Assembly: GCF_004362395.1 (NCBI RefSeq)
Contig: NZ_SNWE01000016.1
Coordinates: 37,766 to 101,765, forward strand
Direction of reading: 5' to 3'
DNA: 64,000 nucleotides
Origin: Salegentibacter sp. 24
GTDB taxonomy: Bacteria; Bacteroidota; Bacteroidia; Flavobacteriales; Flavobacteriaceae
Shown here: positions 16,678 through 24,703 of the stretch, piece after piece
How the letters are laid out: each line of letters begins with the position of its first letter
How positions within the stretch are numbered: the stretch's first letter is position 1
The notes under the pieces: model-generated
Databases searched by the model: none
What the model was told of the DNA's origin: nothing
What the model saw: only the letters and a program-made list of their open reading frames with translations
Position numbers and translations under genes: made by a program

Positions 16678-18144
16678 ATGAAAAAAGACCAAACCCCTAA
16701 CTCAAATTCCAGAAGAAACTTTCTTAAAACTACCGCCCTTGCCACCGCCGGAATCAGTATAATCCCAAGACATGTAATGGGTGGCCCCGGATTTTTGGCT
16801 CCCAGTGATAAACTGGTAGTTGCTGGAATTGGAGTAGGTGGAAAAGGAGAGAGTGACCTTCAAAGTTTTTATCAATCAGGAAAGGCTGATATAGGTTTTT
16901 TGTGTGATGTAGATAAAAAAAGAGCAGCAAATTCAATTGCTCGGTTTCCAAAGGCTAAATTTTATACCGACTACAGGGAGATGTTGGAGAAGGAATCTAA
17001 AAATATTGATGCAGTTTCTGTTTCCACTCCAGATCATGGTCACGCTGTGCAGGCTTTAGCGGCTATGGAATTAGGTAAACCAGTATATGTTCAAAAACCA
17101 TTAACTCATGATATTTATGAAGCCCGACAATTAACGGAAGCTGCTAAAAAATACCAGGTGGTTACCCAGATGGGAAATCAAGGCGCCTCTGGAGATGGAG
17201 TGAGAAAAATGCGGGAATGGTATGATGCTGATGTGATTGGTAAAGTACATACGGTATATGTATGGACAGACCGTCCAGTTTGGCCACAAGGAATCCCATG
17301 GCCTAAAGGAAAAACCGCAGCAATACCCGAAGGTTTAGACTGGGATTTATGGTTGAATACTGCTCCTTACAAGAATTATATTGATGGTTTGGTCCCGTTT
17401 AACTGGCGTGGTTGGTGGGATTATGGAACGGGCGCCCTCGGCGATATGGGTTGCCACTTAATAGAAGCTCCTTATCGTGTATTAGGCCTGGGCCATCCGA
17501 AAGATGTTCAGTGTAGTGTGGGAAGTGTATATGTAGATGAATTTCAAAGAGGTTATTTCCCAGAAAGCTGTCCGCCCTCAAGCCACGCGGTAATGACTTT
17601 TCCTAAAACGGATAAAACCAGTGAAGATGTAACATTACACTGGATGGACGGTGGTATTAAACCAAAAAGACCGGAAGAACTGGGACCAAATGAAACATTT
17701 GGTGATGGAGGCAACGGTGTGCTGTTTATCGGGGATAAAGGAAAAATGATGTGTGGTACTTACGGCCGAAACCCACGTTTATTACCCACTTCTAAAACTG
17801 ATCAAGTGAATGTTGCTCAAAAATATGATCGCGTTCCCGGGGGAGAAGAAGGGCATTATGCACAATGGGTAGAAGGAGCGATTGCCGGCTATGGAAAAAA
17901 AGAATTGAGTTCTCCTTTCGAAATCGCTGGACCACTAACCGAAACTTTATTGATTGCGAATCTAGCTATTAGAGGCTATGACGTAAGAAACAAAAAGACA
18001 CGGGATAATGGGGATACTTACTTTGAATATCCAGGGCGTGATATAAAAATGCTTTGGGATTCAGAAAATATGCGGGTAACCAACTTCGATGAAGCCAATC
18101 AATTTGTACGAAGAGAATATCGCGATGGCTGGGAATTGAGCTAG
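16678..18144 (+). CDS. Tat-exported Gfo/Idh/MocA-family oxidoreductase
   Basis: A 488-residue NAD(P)-dependent sugar oxidoreductase homologue. The N-terminus has a twin-arginine signal (SRRNFLKTTALATAGISI, residues 11-28), so it should be folded with its cofactor and exported to the periplasm. The Rossmann fold follows (VVAGIGVGGKG near 46-57, FLCDVD near 72), then SVSTPDHGHAVQALAAMELGKPVYVQKPL near 115-143 with the EKP-type motif present as QKP. Secreted members of this family in Bacteroidota act on glycans, including NAD-dependent glycosidases, but the substrate here is unknown. The 285-bp region upstream holds only the divergent FKBP promoter and a weak TACATTTA at about 16609. Confidence 0.9.
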   Translation: MKKDQTPNSNSRRNFLKTTALATAGISIIPRHVMGGPGFLAPSDKLVVAGIGVGGKGESDLQSFYQSGKADIGFLCDVDKKRAANSIARFPKAKFYTDYREMLEKESKNIDAVSVSTPDHGHAVQALAAMELGKPVYVQKPLTHDIYEARQLTEAAKKYQVVTQMGNQGASGDGVRKMREWYDADVIGKVHTVYVWTDRPVWPQGIPWPKGKTAAIPEGLDWDLWLNTAPYKNYIDGLVPFNWRGWWDYGTGALGDMGCHLIEAPYRVLGLGHPKDVQCSVGSVYVDEFQRGYFPESCPPSSHAVMTFPKTDKTSEDVTLHWMDGGIKPKRPEELGPNETFGDGGNGVLFIGDKGKMMCGTYGRNPRLLPTSKTDQVNVAQKYDRVPGGEEGHYAQWVEGAIAGYGKKELSSPFEIAGPLTETLLIANLAIRGYDVRNKKTRDNGDTYFEYPGRDIKMLWDSENMRVTNFDEANQFVRREYRDGWELS

Positions 18145-18168
18145 AAAAATAATTTTGGGATTATAGGT

Positions 18169-18627
18169 ATGAAAGTCGAGGTAGTAATATGGTTAATAGT
18201 TTTTTACTTCAGTTTTTCAGCATGTAATTTCAGTAATCAAAAGTCTAAGGAACCAAAAACCGTTTGGGATACTTTAGAAGTTACGGCTTCGGCATATAAT
18301 TCTCTGAGTTGGCAAACGGGAGCCGGAGGAGCTAATATAACCGCCTGGGGAGATACTTTGAAGACCGGCCTTAAAGCAATTGCAGTTTCTAGGGATTTAA
18401 TAGAAAAAGGTTTAGATCACAATACCCCCGTTAAAATCGAAGGATTTGACGGGGTTTTTCTGGTAAAGGATAAAATGCACTATCGCTGGAAGAATAAAAT
18501 CGATATTTATATGGATGAAGATGTCGAAAAAGCCAGGAAATTTGGACGGAGGAAATTAAAGATCTATTATGAGGTTCCTTACAGCTCAATTTCAGAGAAT
18601 AAAAAATCAAAAAATAATTCTGAATGA
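18169..18627 (+). CDS. lipoprotein with 3D (double-psi barrel) domain
   Basis: A 152-residue lipoprotein with signal sequence ending FSAC (Cys19). Residues about 38-105 form a 3D domain like the C-terminal part of MltA and of RlpA-type proteins: VTASAYNS, AWGDTLKTGLKAIAVS and KNKIDIYM supply the three conserved Asp positions. 3D domains bind or cleave peptidoglycan in lytic transglycosylases, but here no MltA catalytic module is attached. The last four bases (ATGA) overlap the start of the channel gene, so the two proteins are translationally coupled. Confidence 0.8.
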   Translation: MKVEVVIWLIVFYFSFSACNFSNQKSKEPKTVWDTLEVTASAYNSLSWQTGAGGANITAWGDTLKTGLKAIAVSRDLIEKGLDHNTPVKIEGFDGVFLVKDKMHYRWKNKIDIYMDEDVEKARKFGRRKLKIYYEVPYSSISENKKSKNNSE

Positions 18628-19694
18628 TTAAAAAATACTTTCTGGCATTCATCTTTTTATTTTCAAGTTTAAATATTAATGCACAACAGGCTTTGGATAG
18701 TCTGGATCTATCCAAAACATTTTTGATTGGTGTGACCACCACACCACCTTTTGTGATGCAAGAAAATGGAGAATACACAGGCTTAAGTATAGATTCCTGG
18801 GAATTGGTAAATGAAGGCCTGGACCTAGATTATGAATATAAAGAATATGCTACACTTAAGGCATTACTAAATGGAATTGAAAACAGGGAGGTAGATTTTA
18901 GTATTAATCCCGTTACGGTAACCAATAGCCGAATGCAGCGAATGGATTTCTCCCAACCTTACTTTATCTCGCATACCGGTGTTGCAAAAAGAAGTGAATC
19001 GCAAATTTTTAATTATTTAGGTAACTTATTTAGCTGGAATTTTATTTCAGCAATACTTATTTTACTCGCCGTAATTTTTATTTTCGGATTTTTAGTTTGG
19101 ATCTTTGAACGAAAAAAGAATGTTGAGGAATTTGGTGGTGGTTCCCGCGGAATCCTTCAGGGTTTTTGGTGGAGTGCAGTAACGATGACAACGGTAGGTT
19201 ACGGCGATAAATCGCCTAAAACTATCGGCGGGAGGGTAATTGCCCTTGTTTGGATGTTTATGGCCATAATTATAATTTCCAGTTTAACGGCCGGTATCGC
19301 TTCTTCTTTAACAGTGCAATCCATGAACGATGAAATAAATTCTGTGCAGGATCTTTCAAAATTTGATGTAAGCAGTGTAGAAAGTAGTAGTGCCCAGGAG
19401 TTGTTAGATCTTTACAATATCGACCATACCACTGTTCTCGATGAAAAGGAAGGAATTGATTTACTTGAAAATAGAGAAATCAAACTATTTGTTTACGATG
19501 AGCCCATACTACGCTATGAAATTAAACAAAGTGGTCTCGAAGGTGAAATTGAAATCCTTCCAAAAACGCTAAAGATGGATTATTACGGCTATAGTTTCCC
19601 GAGGAATTCCCCATTATTAAAAAAGATTGATCCGGTACTCATAGGGGTAATGAAAACAATGGAGTGGAATTCTATTATGTCTGAATATGAGTAA
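18624..19694 (+). CDS. GluR0-like ligand-gated potassium channel
   Basis: A 356-residue prokaryotic ionotropic glutamate receptor homologue. It has a signal peptide (residues 1-21), a first half of a periplasmic binding fold S1 (about 30-125, with TPPFVM and NSRMQRMDFSQPYF, Arg103 being the expected ligand-carboxylate contact), TM1 (about 139-161), a pore loop with the potassium filter TVGYGD at residues 190-195, TM2 (about 203-228), then the second half S2 (about 235-350, VYDEPILRYEI). The order S1-TM-P-TM-S2 is that of GluR0 and distinguishes it from simple binding proteins or plain K channels. The ligand is unknown. It is coupled to the 3D lipoprotein and converges on a tiny membrane-protein gene. 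Confidence 0.9.
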   Translation: MIKKYFLAFIFLFSSLNINAQQALDSLDLSKTFLIGVTTTPPFVMQENGEYTGLSIDSWELVNEGLDLDYEYKEYATLKALLNGIENREVDFSINPVTVTNSRMQRMDFSQPYFISHTGVAKRSESQIFNYLGNLFSWNFISAILILLAVIFIFGFLVWIFERKKNVEEFGGGSRGILQGFWWSAVTMTTVGYGDKSPKTIGGRVIALVWMFMAIIIISSLTAGIASSLTVQSMNDEINSVQDLSKFDVSSVESSSAQELLDLYNIDHTTVLDEKEGIDLLENREIKLFVYDEPILRYEIKQSGLEGEIEILPKTLKMDYYGYSFPRNSPLLKKIDPVLIGVMKTMEWNSIMSEYE

Positions 19695-19826
19695 TTAACC
19701 CAGTCCCAAATAACCCAGGATAATCCAAAGGATTACAAACATTACAATTATCCCAATACATCCGCAACCCCCACCTAGTTTTTTGGCTCCCCAGCCTGCA
19801 AGGATCGCTCTGATAATACTTTTCAT
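19695..19826 (-). CDS. 43-residue glycine-rich membrane protein
   Basis: A very short gene found by direct translation. The protein begins MKSIIRAILAGWGAKKLGGG, continues CGCIG and then a hydrophobic helix of about 20 residues (IIVMFVILWIILGYLG). The amphipathic N-terminus, the GWGAKKLGGGCGC block with two Cys and the single membrane segment look designed rather than random. The stop codon abuts the stop of the channel gene without overlap. Function unknown; it may be a small regulatory or stress membrane peptide. A longer minus-strand frame of 65 codons covers the same bases but has no such structure. Confidence 0.65.
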   Translation of the reverse strand: MKSIIRAILAGWGAKKLGGGCGCIGIIVMFVILWIILGYLGLG

Positions 19827-19978
19827 AATTATCTAAATTTAGGTTAAGTTGGGCTAAATTAGGGGAAAACAAATTTGGAAATCGAGAATTAGCAAATATT
19901 TAGCAGCATTTCAGTAGAAAGCCTTAAAACAATACAACTTATGATTTTGTATCTTTATAAAAAACAAAATAAAATCTG

Positions 19979-20854
19979 ATGAAAATATACACTCTCAAAC
20001 TCGTTTTTATATGTTTAATTATTGGCAGCGGAGTTTATGCGCAAAGCACTTCAGCAACCTTAATTAAAAAAGTAGAAGGCTTTAGCCATCCAGAATCTGT
20101 AATTTTTAATGAAGATAAGAGCGAATATTATATCTCGAATATGGCAGATGGCGTAGAAGGAGATGGCTTTATTTCCAGGGTTTCTGCTGAAGGAGAAATT
20201 ACCGAATTAAAGTGGATCGATGGTTTAAAAGACCCGAAGGGATTACTTATGGTTGGGGATAAACTGTATGTGACCAATAATACTGAACTTATTGAGATTA
20301 GTATTGAAGATTCTGAAATAACAAAGAGAATTGAAGTTGAGGATGCCAAGTCCTTAAACGATATTACCCTAGATGCTCATGGAAATATCTTTATTTCAGA
20401 TTCAGGAAAAAGCGCTATTTATTTGATGCCCGGCGATAATCCCAATATGATGATTCCTGAAAATAAAAAAGGGGAGGTTTTTGAATATTTAAACAGTACC
20501 AATTTAGAATATGTAAACGGACTTTACGCACATAAAGATAATTTATATGTAGCGGCCTGGGGCGAAAATCAAGACGGGAATTTTATAAAAGTCAATATGG
20601 ATACGCGCAAGATTGAAAAGCTATCAAAAGAAGGAATAGGGAACTTGGATGGCGTACAACCGGTTGGCGAAGATGCATTTTATCTTTCCGATTGGGCCAC
20701 TGGTAAAATTTACTTGACAGGAAAAAACGGAAAGATAAAAGAAGTTTTAACTTCTGAAAAAAGCGCTGGAGATATTTTCTTTGACCCTGGAAAAAACCAG
20801 TTGGTTTTACCTATGAACCATCAAAATGCCGTTTGGTGGTATCAACTGAATTAA
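19979..20854 (+). CDS. secreted SMP-30/NHL-type beta-propeller protein
   Basis: A 291-residue protein with a signal peptide (cut after VYAQ, residue 22) and six-bladed propeller repeats of the SMP-30/gluconolactonase/NHL type: GFSHPESVIFNEDKSEYYISNM, GLKDPKGLLMVGDKLYVTN, SLNDITLDAHGNIFISDSG and YVNGLYAHKDNLYVAAW. It probably lies in the periplasm. SMP-30 enzymes bind a divalent metal and open sugar lactones, but the full metal set could not be confirmed, so a lectin-like or lactonase role remains open. Confidence 0.85.
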   Translation: MKIYTLKLVFICLIIGSGVYAQSTSATLIKKVEGFSHPESVIFNEDKSEYYISNMADGVEGDGFISRVSAEGEITELKWIDGLKDPKGLLMVGDKLYVTNNTELIEISIEDSEITKRIEVEDAKSLNDITLDAHGNIFISDSGKSAIYLMPGDNPNMMIPENKKGEVFEYLNSTNLEYVNGLYAHKDNLYVAAWGENQDGNFIKVNMDTRKIEKLSKEGIGNLDGVQPVGEDAFYLSDWATGKIYLTGKNGKIKEVLTSEKSAGDIFFDPGKNQLVLPMNHQNAVWWYQLN

Positions 20855-20916
20855 ATTAGGATTAGTTTATTATTTTAATATTCTTTAAATCTTAAATTTA
20901 AAGAAAAATCAACCAA

Positions 20917-21072
20917 ATGGAATTACAGGAAGACAAAAACGATAAAGAGTCGAAAGATTATATTTTAAAGGATAATAAGAAAACTAATTTTGGAATGGGA
21001 TTTATCATCACTATCATAATAATTCTTATTATAGCAGTGGTGATTTCGGGTTTTTATTTTGAGTTTTGGTAA
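20917..21072 (+). CDS. 51-residue single-span membrane protein
   Basis: A short gene found by direct translation 62 bases after the SMP-30-like gene. Residues 1-24 are highly charged (MELQEDKNDKESKDYILKDN), residues about 27-47 are one continuous hydrophobic helix (FIITIIIILIIAVVISGFYF), and the end is EFW. This clear bipartite layout supports a real gene with a cytoplasmic N-terminus. No function can be assigned. Confidence 0.6.
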   Translation: MELQEDKNDKESKDYILKDNKKTNFGMGFIITIIIILIIAVVISGFYFEFW

Positions 21073-21176
21073 AATTTATACCAATATACTGAATGTATCT
21101 CTGGATCTTACTTAGTTGCAGGACAACTTAGGATGAATATATGCTTTTGATTAAATTGATTCAAAAGGAGATTACC

Positions 21177-21821
21177 CTACTTCTTAATCTCATTAATCAA
21201 AAGAAACGCCTGATTTACATATTCCTTTTCTAAAAAGAGCGCAAAATAGTTAGAGGTAGAGATCATTTCAAAAATAGGTATACCTTCGTAGGCAAGTAAT
21301 TTAAAAAGATAGAAATACAACCCCACAAATTGCGAACTATTCTTAGGTAGAGCAATGGTTATAGAAGATAGTTCTTCTTTAATAGAGACCCGTCTTTCGT
21401 TTCTGAAGCAATCTTCCACAAGGTTGGTAAGACTGGAAGACACTAAAATATTGCTTTCCTGGTAATTACTAGAATAGTTAAGATAAACCCCGGTTTGATC
21501 CTTTACAGCATCAAGTAACCTTGCTTTATTGGCAATTATGGTATTCGAGTTTAGGAAGGTATATTCGGTAATTCCTGATCGAACTACAATATCGCCAAGT
21601 TCCCGGAGATGCTGCATATTTATTTTAGTCCGCCGGGGAGCGTATCTTCTTAAAGCCATTATTATAGAACCCTGTTTTACAGGTTTTCGCATTTCCTTTT
21701 CTACTTGAGGCTGAATATCTTCTGCCAACCCACTGAAATTTACAATATCTCGGGCAATGGCATCATCTAAAAAGGGTTGGTGTCTTATTATATCGTGAAC
21801 GCAGGTAGTAATAGTTTTCAT
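21177..21821 (-). CDS. putative regulator with HTH-like N-terminus and ACT-like C-terminus
   Basis: A 214-residue protein of unrecognised family. Residues about 1-60 are helical with an HTH-like pattern (VKQGSIIMALRRYAPRRT), and residues about 145-213 have the beta-alpha-beta-beta-alpha rhythm of an ACT domain (SSITIALPKNSSQFVGLYFYLFKLLAYEGIPIFEMIS then YFALFLEKEYVNQAFLLINEI), very like the ACT domains of aspartate kinase. There is no kinase domain. It is divergent from the aspartate kinase gene with inverted repeats between, so amino-acid-responsive control of lysine/threonine synthesis is a reasonable inference. CAAATGTA at 21845-21852 (TACATTTG on the minus strand) is a candidate -7 box. 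Confidence 0.6.
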   Translation of the reverse strand: MKTITTCVHDIIRHQPFLDDAIARDIVNFSGLAEDIQPQVEKEMRKPVKQGSIIMALRRYAPRRTKINMQHLRELGDIVVRSGITEYTFLNSNTIIANKARLLDAVKDQTGVYLNYSSNYQESNILVSSSLTNLVEDCFRNERRVSIKEELSSITIALPKNSSQFVGLYFYLFKLLAYEGIPIFEMISTSNYFALFLEKEYVNQAFLLINEIKK

Positions 21822-21877
21822 TGTTAAATATTGTACATTTTGTGCAAATGTATATAAATTGATAGATAATTTTTGTG

Positions 21878-21918
21878 ACTGAATGCATAAATTCTAATTA
21901 TGCATGTAATAATTCAGT
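21878..21918. promoter_or_regulatory. nested inverted repeat between the ACT-like gene and aspartate kinase
   Basis: Outer arms ACTGAAT (21878-21884) and ATTCAGT (21912-21918) enclose inner arms ATGCATAA (21883-21890) and TTATGCAT (21898-21905). The dyad lies in the shared 151-bp intergenic region, the usual position of an operator for divergent genes. Which protein binds it is unknown. Confidence 0.5.
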
Positions 21919-21972
21919 GGACGAATTATATATTAAAAATTAAAACCTCAATTCGAGAGTAAATTATTAGCA

Positions 21973-23310
21973 ATGAAAGTATTAAAGTTTGGCGGGACTT
22001 CTGTGGGATCTGTAGAAAGTATCCGAAATGTAAAAAATATTTTGGCTAAGGGGAGTGGAAAGAAAGTCCTGGTACTTTCGGCCATGGCCGGGGTAACCAA
22101 TAAACTAGTTGAAATTACTGATTTTATTAAAGCTGAGAATTATTCCGCTATCAATTCTATTATTGCTGAGTTGAAAATTAAACACGAATCAACTATAGAT
22201 GCGCTTATTGATCAACCTGTGTTAAATTCACAAGCTAAAGATTTTATAAATAATGTACTTCAAAACATACAAGACCTGAGCCATACAAAATATTCTGAAA
22301 GCCTGTATGCAGAGGTTGTGACAACTGGCGAAACCATGCTCACTTATATTTTCTCTAATTTTCTTACAAATTCCGGGTTCCAGAATAATTTTCTCAACGC
22401 GAAGGAATTTATGAAGGTTTCTAACCTGGAGAATCCCGATACAGATTTGGTAGGGAAGTTATTTGAAAAAAATATAGCTCATCTTGAACCGGCGGATATT
22501 TACATCACTCAGGGTTTTGTTAGAATAGATGGTCAAAATTCTATCAGTACCCTCAAGCGCGGTGGAAGTGATTATAGCGCCACCATTTTGGCAGCGGCAG
22601 TTCAGGCTGAAGAAGTACAAATATGGACCGATATTGATGGTTTCCATAATAATGATCCACGTTATGTTGAAAATACGCATGCTATTGCTGAATTAAGCTT
22701 TGAGGAAGCTGCTGAGCTAGCATATTTTGGAGCGAAGATCTTGCATCCGCAAACTATTTCCCCGGTCATAAAAAGACAAATTCCTTTATTTTTAAAAAAC
22801 ACTTTTACTCCTGAGCTTCCCGGAACTAAAATCTCAGCTGAAATACATTCTCGGGGGCTTAAAGCAATTTCTGCAAAAGATGGGATTACTGCCATTAAAA
22901 TCAAATCTAACCGAATGTTGATGGCTCATGGTTTTCTCAAAAAAATCTTTGAAGTTTTCGATAAGTATGAGACCGCCATAGATATGATTACCACTTCAGA
23001 GATTGCGATATCTTTAACTATTGATGATGACCGTAATTTAAAAGAAATCCTGGAGGAATTGATCGCTTATGGGGAAATTACCGTTGAGAAAGAACATAGT
23101 ATTATTTGTATTGTGGGCGAAGGCCTTATTGAGGATAAAAGCACTAGCCGATTATTTGAATTATTAAACGAAATTCCTGTACGAATGATTTCCTATGGAG
23201 GGAGTGATAACAACATTTCTTTATTAGTCGACACCAAAAACAAAATACAAACCCTACAGGGTTTAAACCGAAAATTGTTTGAAGACCGAGCAATACCTCA
23301 ATTTGTTTGA
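21973..23310 (+). CDS. lysC: monofunctional aspartate kinase
   Basis: Catalyses ATP-dependent phosphorylation of aspartate, the first step to lysine, threonine and methionine. The 445-residue length is that of a monofunctional enzyme without homoserine dehydrogenase. MKVLKFGGTSVGS opens the amino-acid-kinase fold, with VTTGE near 116, FVRIDGQNSISTLKRGGSDYSA near 178-199 and WTDIDGF near 218. Two ACT domains follow from about residue 300 (TSEIAISLTIDDD and ISYGGSDNNISLLV) and would mediate feedback inhibition. It ends at a strong terminator. Confidence 0.95.
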   Translation: MKVLKFGGTSVGSVESIRNVKNILAKGSGKKVLVLSAMAGVTNKLVEITDFIKAENYSAINSIIAELKIKHESTIDALIDQPVLNSQAKDFINNVLQNIQDLSHTKYSESLYAEVVTTGETMLTYIFSNFLTNSGFQNNFLNAKEFMKVSNLENPDTDLVGKLFEKNIAHLEPADIYITQGFVRIDGQNSISTLKRGGSDYSATILAAAVQAEEVQIWTDIDGFHNNDPRYVENTHAIAELSFEEAAELAYFGAKILHPQTISPVIKRQIPLFLKNTFTPELPGTKISAEIHSRGLKAISAKDGITAIKIKSNRMLMAHGFLKKIFEVFDKYETAIDMITTSEIAISLTIDDDRNLKEILEELIAYGEITVEKEHSIICIVGEGLIEDKSTSRLFELLNEIPVRMISYGGSDNNISLLVDTKNKIQTLQGLNRKLFEDRAIPQFV

Positions 23311-23352
23311 TTTCTGTTTGTGAACAGGTAAAACTGTTCCTTTTGTGTAGTG

Positions 23353-23388
23353 AAAACCGCTGGTAGGCTAATTTAAACCAGCGGTTTT
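23353..23388. terminator. bidirectional terminator after aspartate kinase
   Basis: AAAACCGCTGGT at 23353-23364 pairs with ACCAGCGGTTTT at 23377-23388 (12 bp, 12-base loop). It separates the convergent lysC and glycosyltransferase genes. Confidence 0.8.
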
Positions 23389-23410
23389 CTATTTAAAAGC
23401 CTTCGATATT

Positions 23411-24661
23411 TTAATTTTGAAAATTAGATTTCTCTTTTTCTTCAATGAATTTGGCCATAAAATAGGTACTTCTATGCTGATGATGTCTTAGCATTTTTCC
23501 AACAAAATTCTGCTGTCTGTAAGTATATATGTTTTCTTTAAGATCAGATAATCTTTGCGATAACTTCCTCTGATGTTTTTGTCTACTGAACCTTGATTCA
23601 ATAATTTTAAATCCATTTTCTACAGAAATATTCCAAAGTTCTTTTTCAGAATATAATTGAACAGCTTTATTTGCAAATTCCTTTGGATCGTTTGTGATAA
23701 ATCTTTCCCAATGGACGTCCCCAGCTTCGGCAATTCCCTCGGCTCCAACTGAGGTGGTCACACAGGGCGTGCCACATTGCATTGCCTGTATGAGTTTTCC
23801 TTTTAATCCCGCTCCAAATCGTATCGGTGCCAGGCAAACTTTTGACTTGCGCATTACACTTTCAGCATCCTCAGCTCGCCCTTTTATCTTAAAACCTTCC
23901 TTTTCATCGTGTAGGTTCCAGACTTTCTGAGATGGATAGGCTCCATAAATATGAATTTCTGCCTCAGGAAGCTTCCGTTTTATTAAGGGCCAGATTTGTT
24001 CCTTTAAATATAAAACCGCATTCCAATTAGGCTCATGTAAAAAATTACCAATACTTATAAAATTTTCGCGTTGATCAAATTTAGGCAGCTTTGTCTTATT
24101 TTTCTCAGAAACAGCATCGAGGAGAAAGGGGAGATAATGTAAAAGGTTTCTGCTTATATTGAATTTCTTTTGAAGTATTTCCATTTCAACTTCAGAAATT
24201 ATAAGGCTCAGGTCACAGCGGTATATACTCGCGATTTCCCTTTTTGTAATCTCGCTATCAAAATAAATATTTTCCGCGTGAATATTTTTTTTGAAAGCTT
24301 CGGTTCTTGTTTTTCTTAAGAAATGAAGATCTTCTGTATCTAAAATCTTTATTGCTCCCGGACAGGCTTCCTCTACTCTCCATCCAAATTGCTCTTCCGT
24401 TATAAACCGGTCAAAAAGAACCAGGTTTGGTTGAATTTTTTTTAGGATTTCATCAAAAGAAGCATGGTTCATTTTAACAACTTCCGAAGCGATATTTATC
24501 ACTTTTAAATCTATAGCAAATTTGCTACGAGCAGCTGTGGTCACAAAATTTATTTCATAATTTTCAGAAAGAAAGAACTTTAATAATTGCAGCATTCGAC
24601 TGCCGGCGGCAGAAGATTCAGGTTCTGGCCAAACACATCCAATAACAAGTAAGCGCTGCAT
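23411..24661 (-). CDS. glycosyltransferase, group 1 (GT-B fold)
   Basis: A 416-residue GT-B transferase. The N-terminal half opens with LLVIGCVWPEPESSAAGSRMLQLL, where the glycine-rich loop binds the acceptor, and the C-terminal donor half carries FISIGNFLHEPN and the E-x7-E-type block PIRFGAGLKGKLIQAMQCGTPCVTTSVGAEGI near residues 278-310. The nearest class is GT4-like; the sugar and acceptor are unknown. There is no sugar operon around it. CAAAAATA at 24672-24679 (TATTTTTG on the minus strand) may be its -7 box. Confidence 0.85.
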   Translation of the reverse strand: MQRLLVIGCVWPEPESSAAGSRMLQLLKFFLSENYEINFVTTAARSKFAIDLKVINIASEVVKMNHASFDEILKKIQPNLVLFDRFITEEQFGWRVEEACPGAIKILDTEDLHFLRKTRTEAFKKNIHAENIYFDSEITKREIASIYRCDLSLIISEVEMEILQKKFNISRNLLHYLPFLLDAVSEKNKTKLPKFDQRENFISIGNFLHEPNWNAVLYLKEQIWPLIKRKLPEAEIHIYGAYPSQKVWNLHDEKEGFKIKGRAEDAESVMRKSKVCLAPIRFGAGLKGKLIQAMQCGTPCVTTSVGAEGIAEAGDVHWERFITNDPKEFANKAVQLYSEKELWNISVENGFKIIESRFSRQKHQRKLSQRLSDLKENIYTYRQQNFVGKMLRHHQHRSTYFMAKFIEEKEKSNFQN

Positions 24662-24703
24662 ATTTTTTTTTCAAAAATACCTGAAATTATAGCAGATTCC
24701 TAA

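Noticed and set aside
19675..19872. 65-codon minus-strand frame over the small membrane-protein gene
   Set aside because: It has no signal, domain or hydrophobic pattern and overlaps the channel gene; the 43-codon frame is more protein-like.
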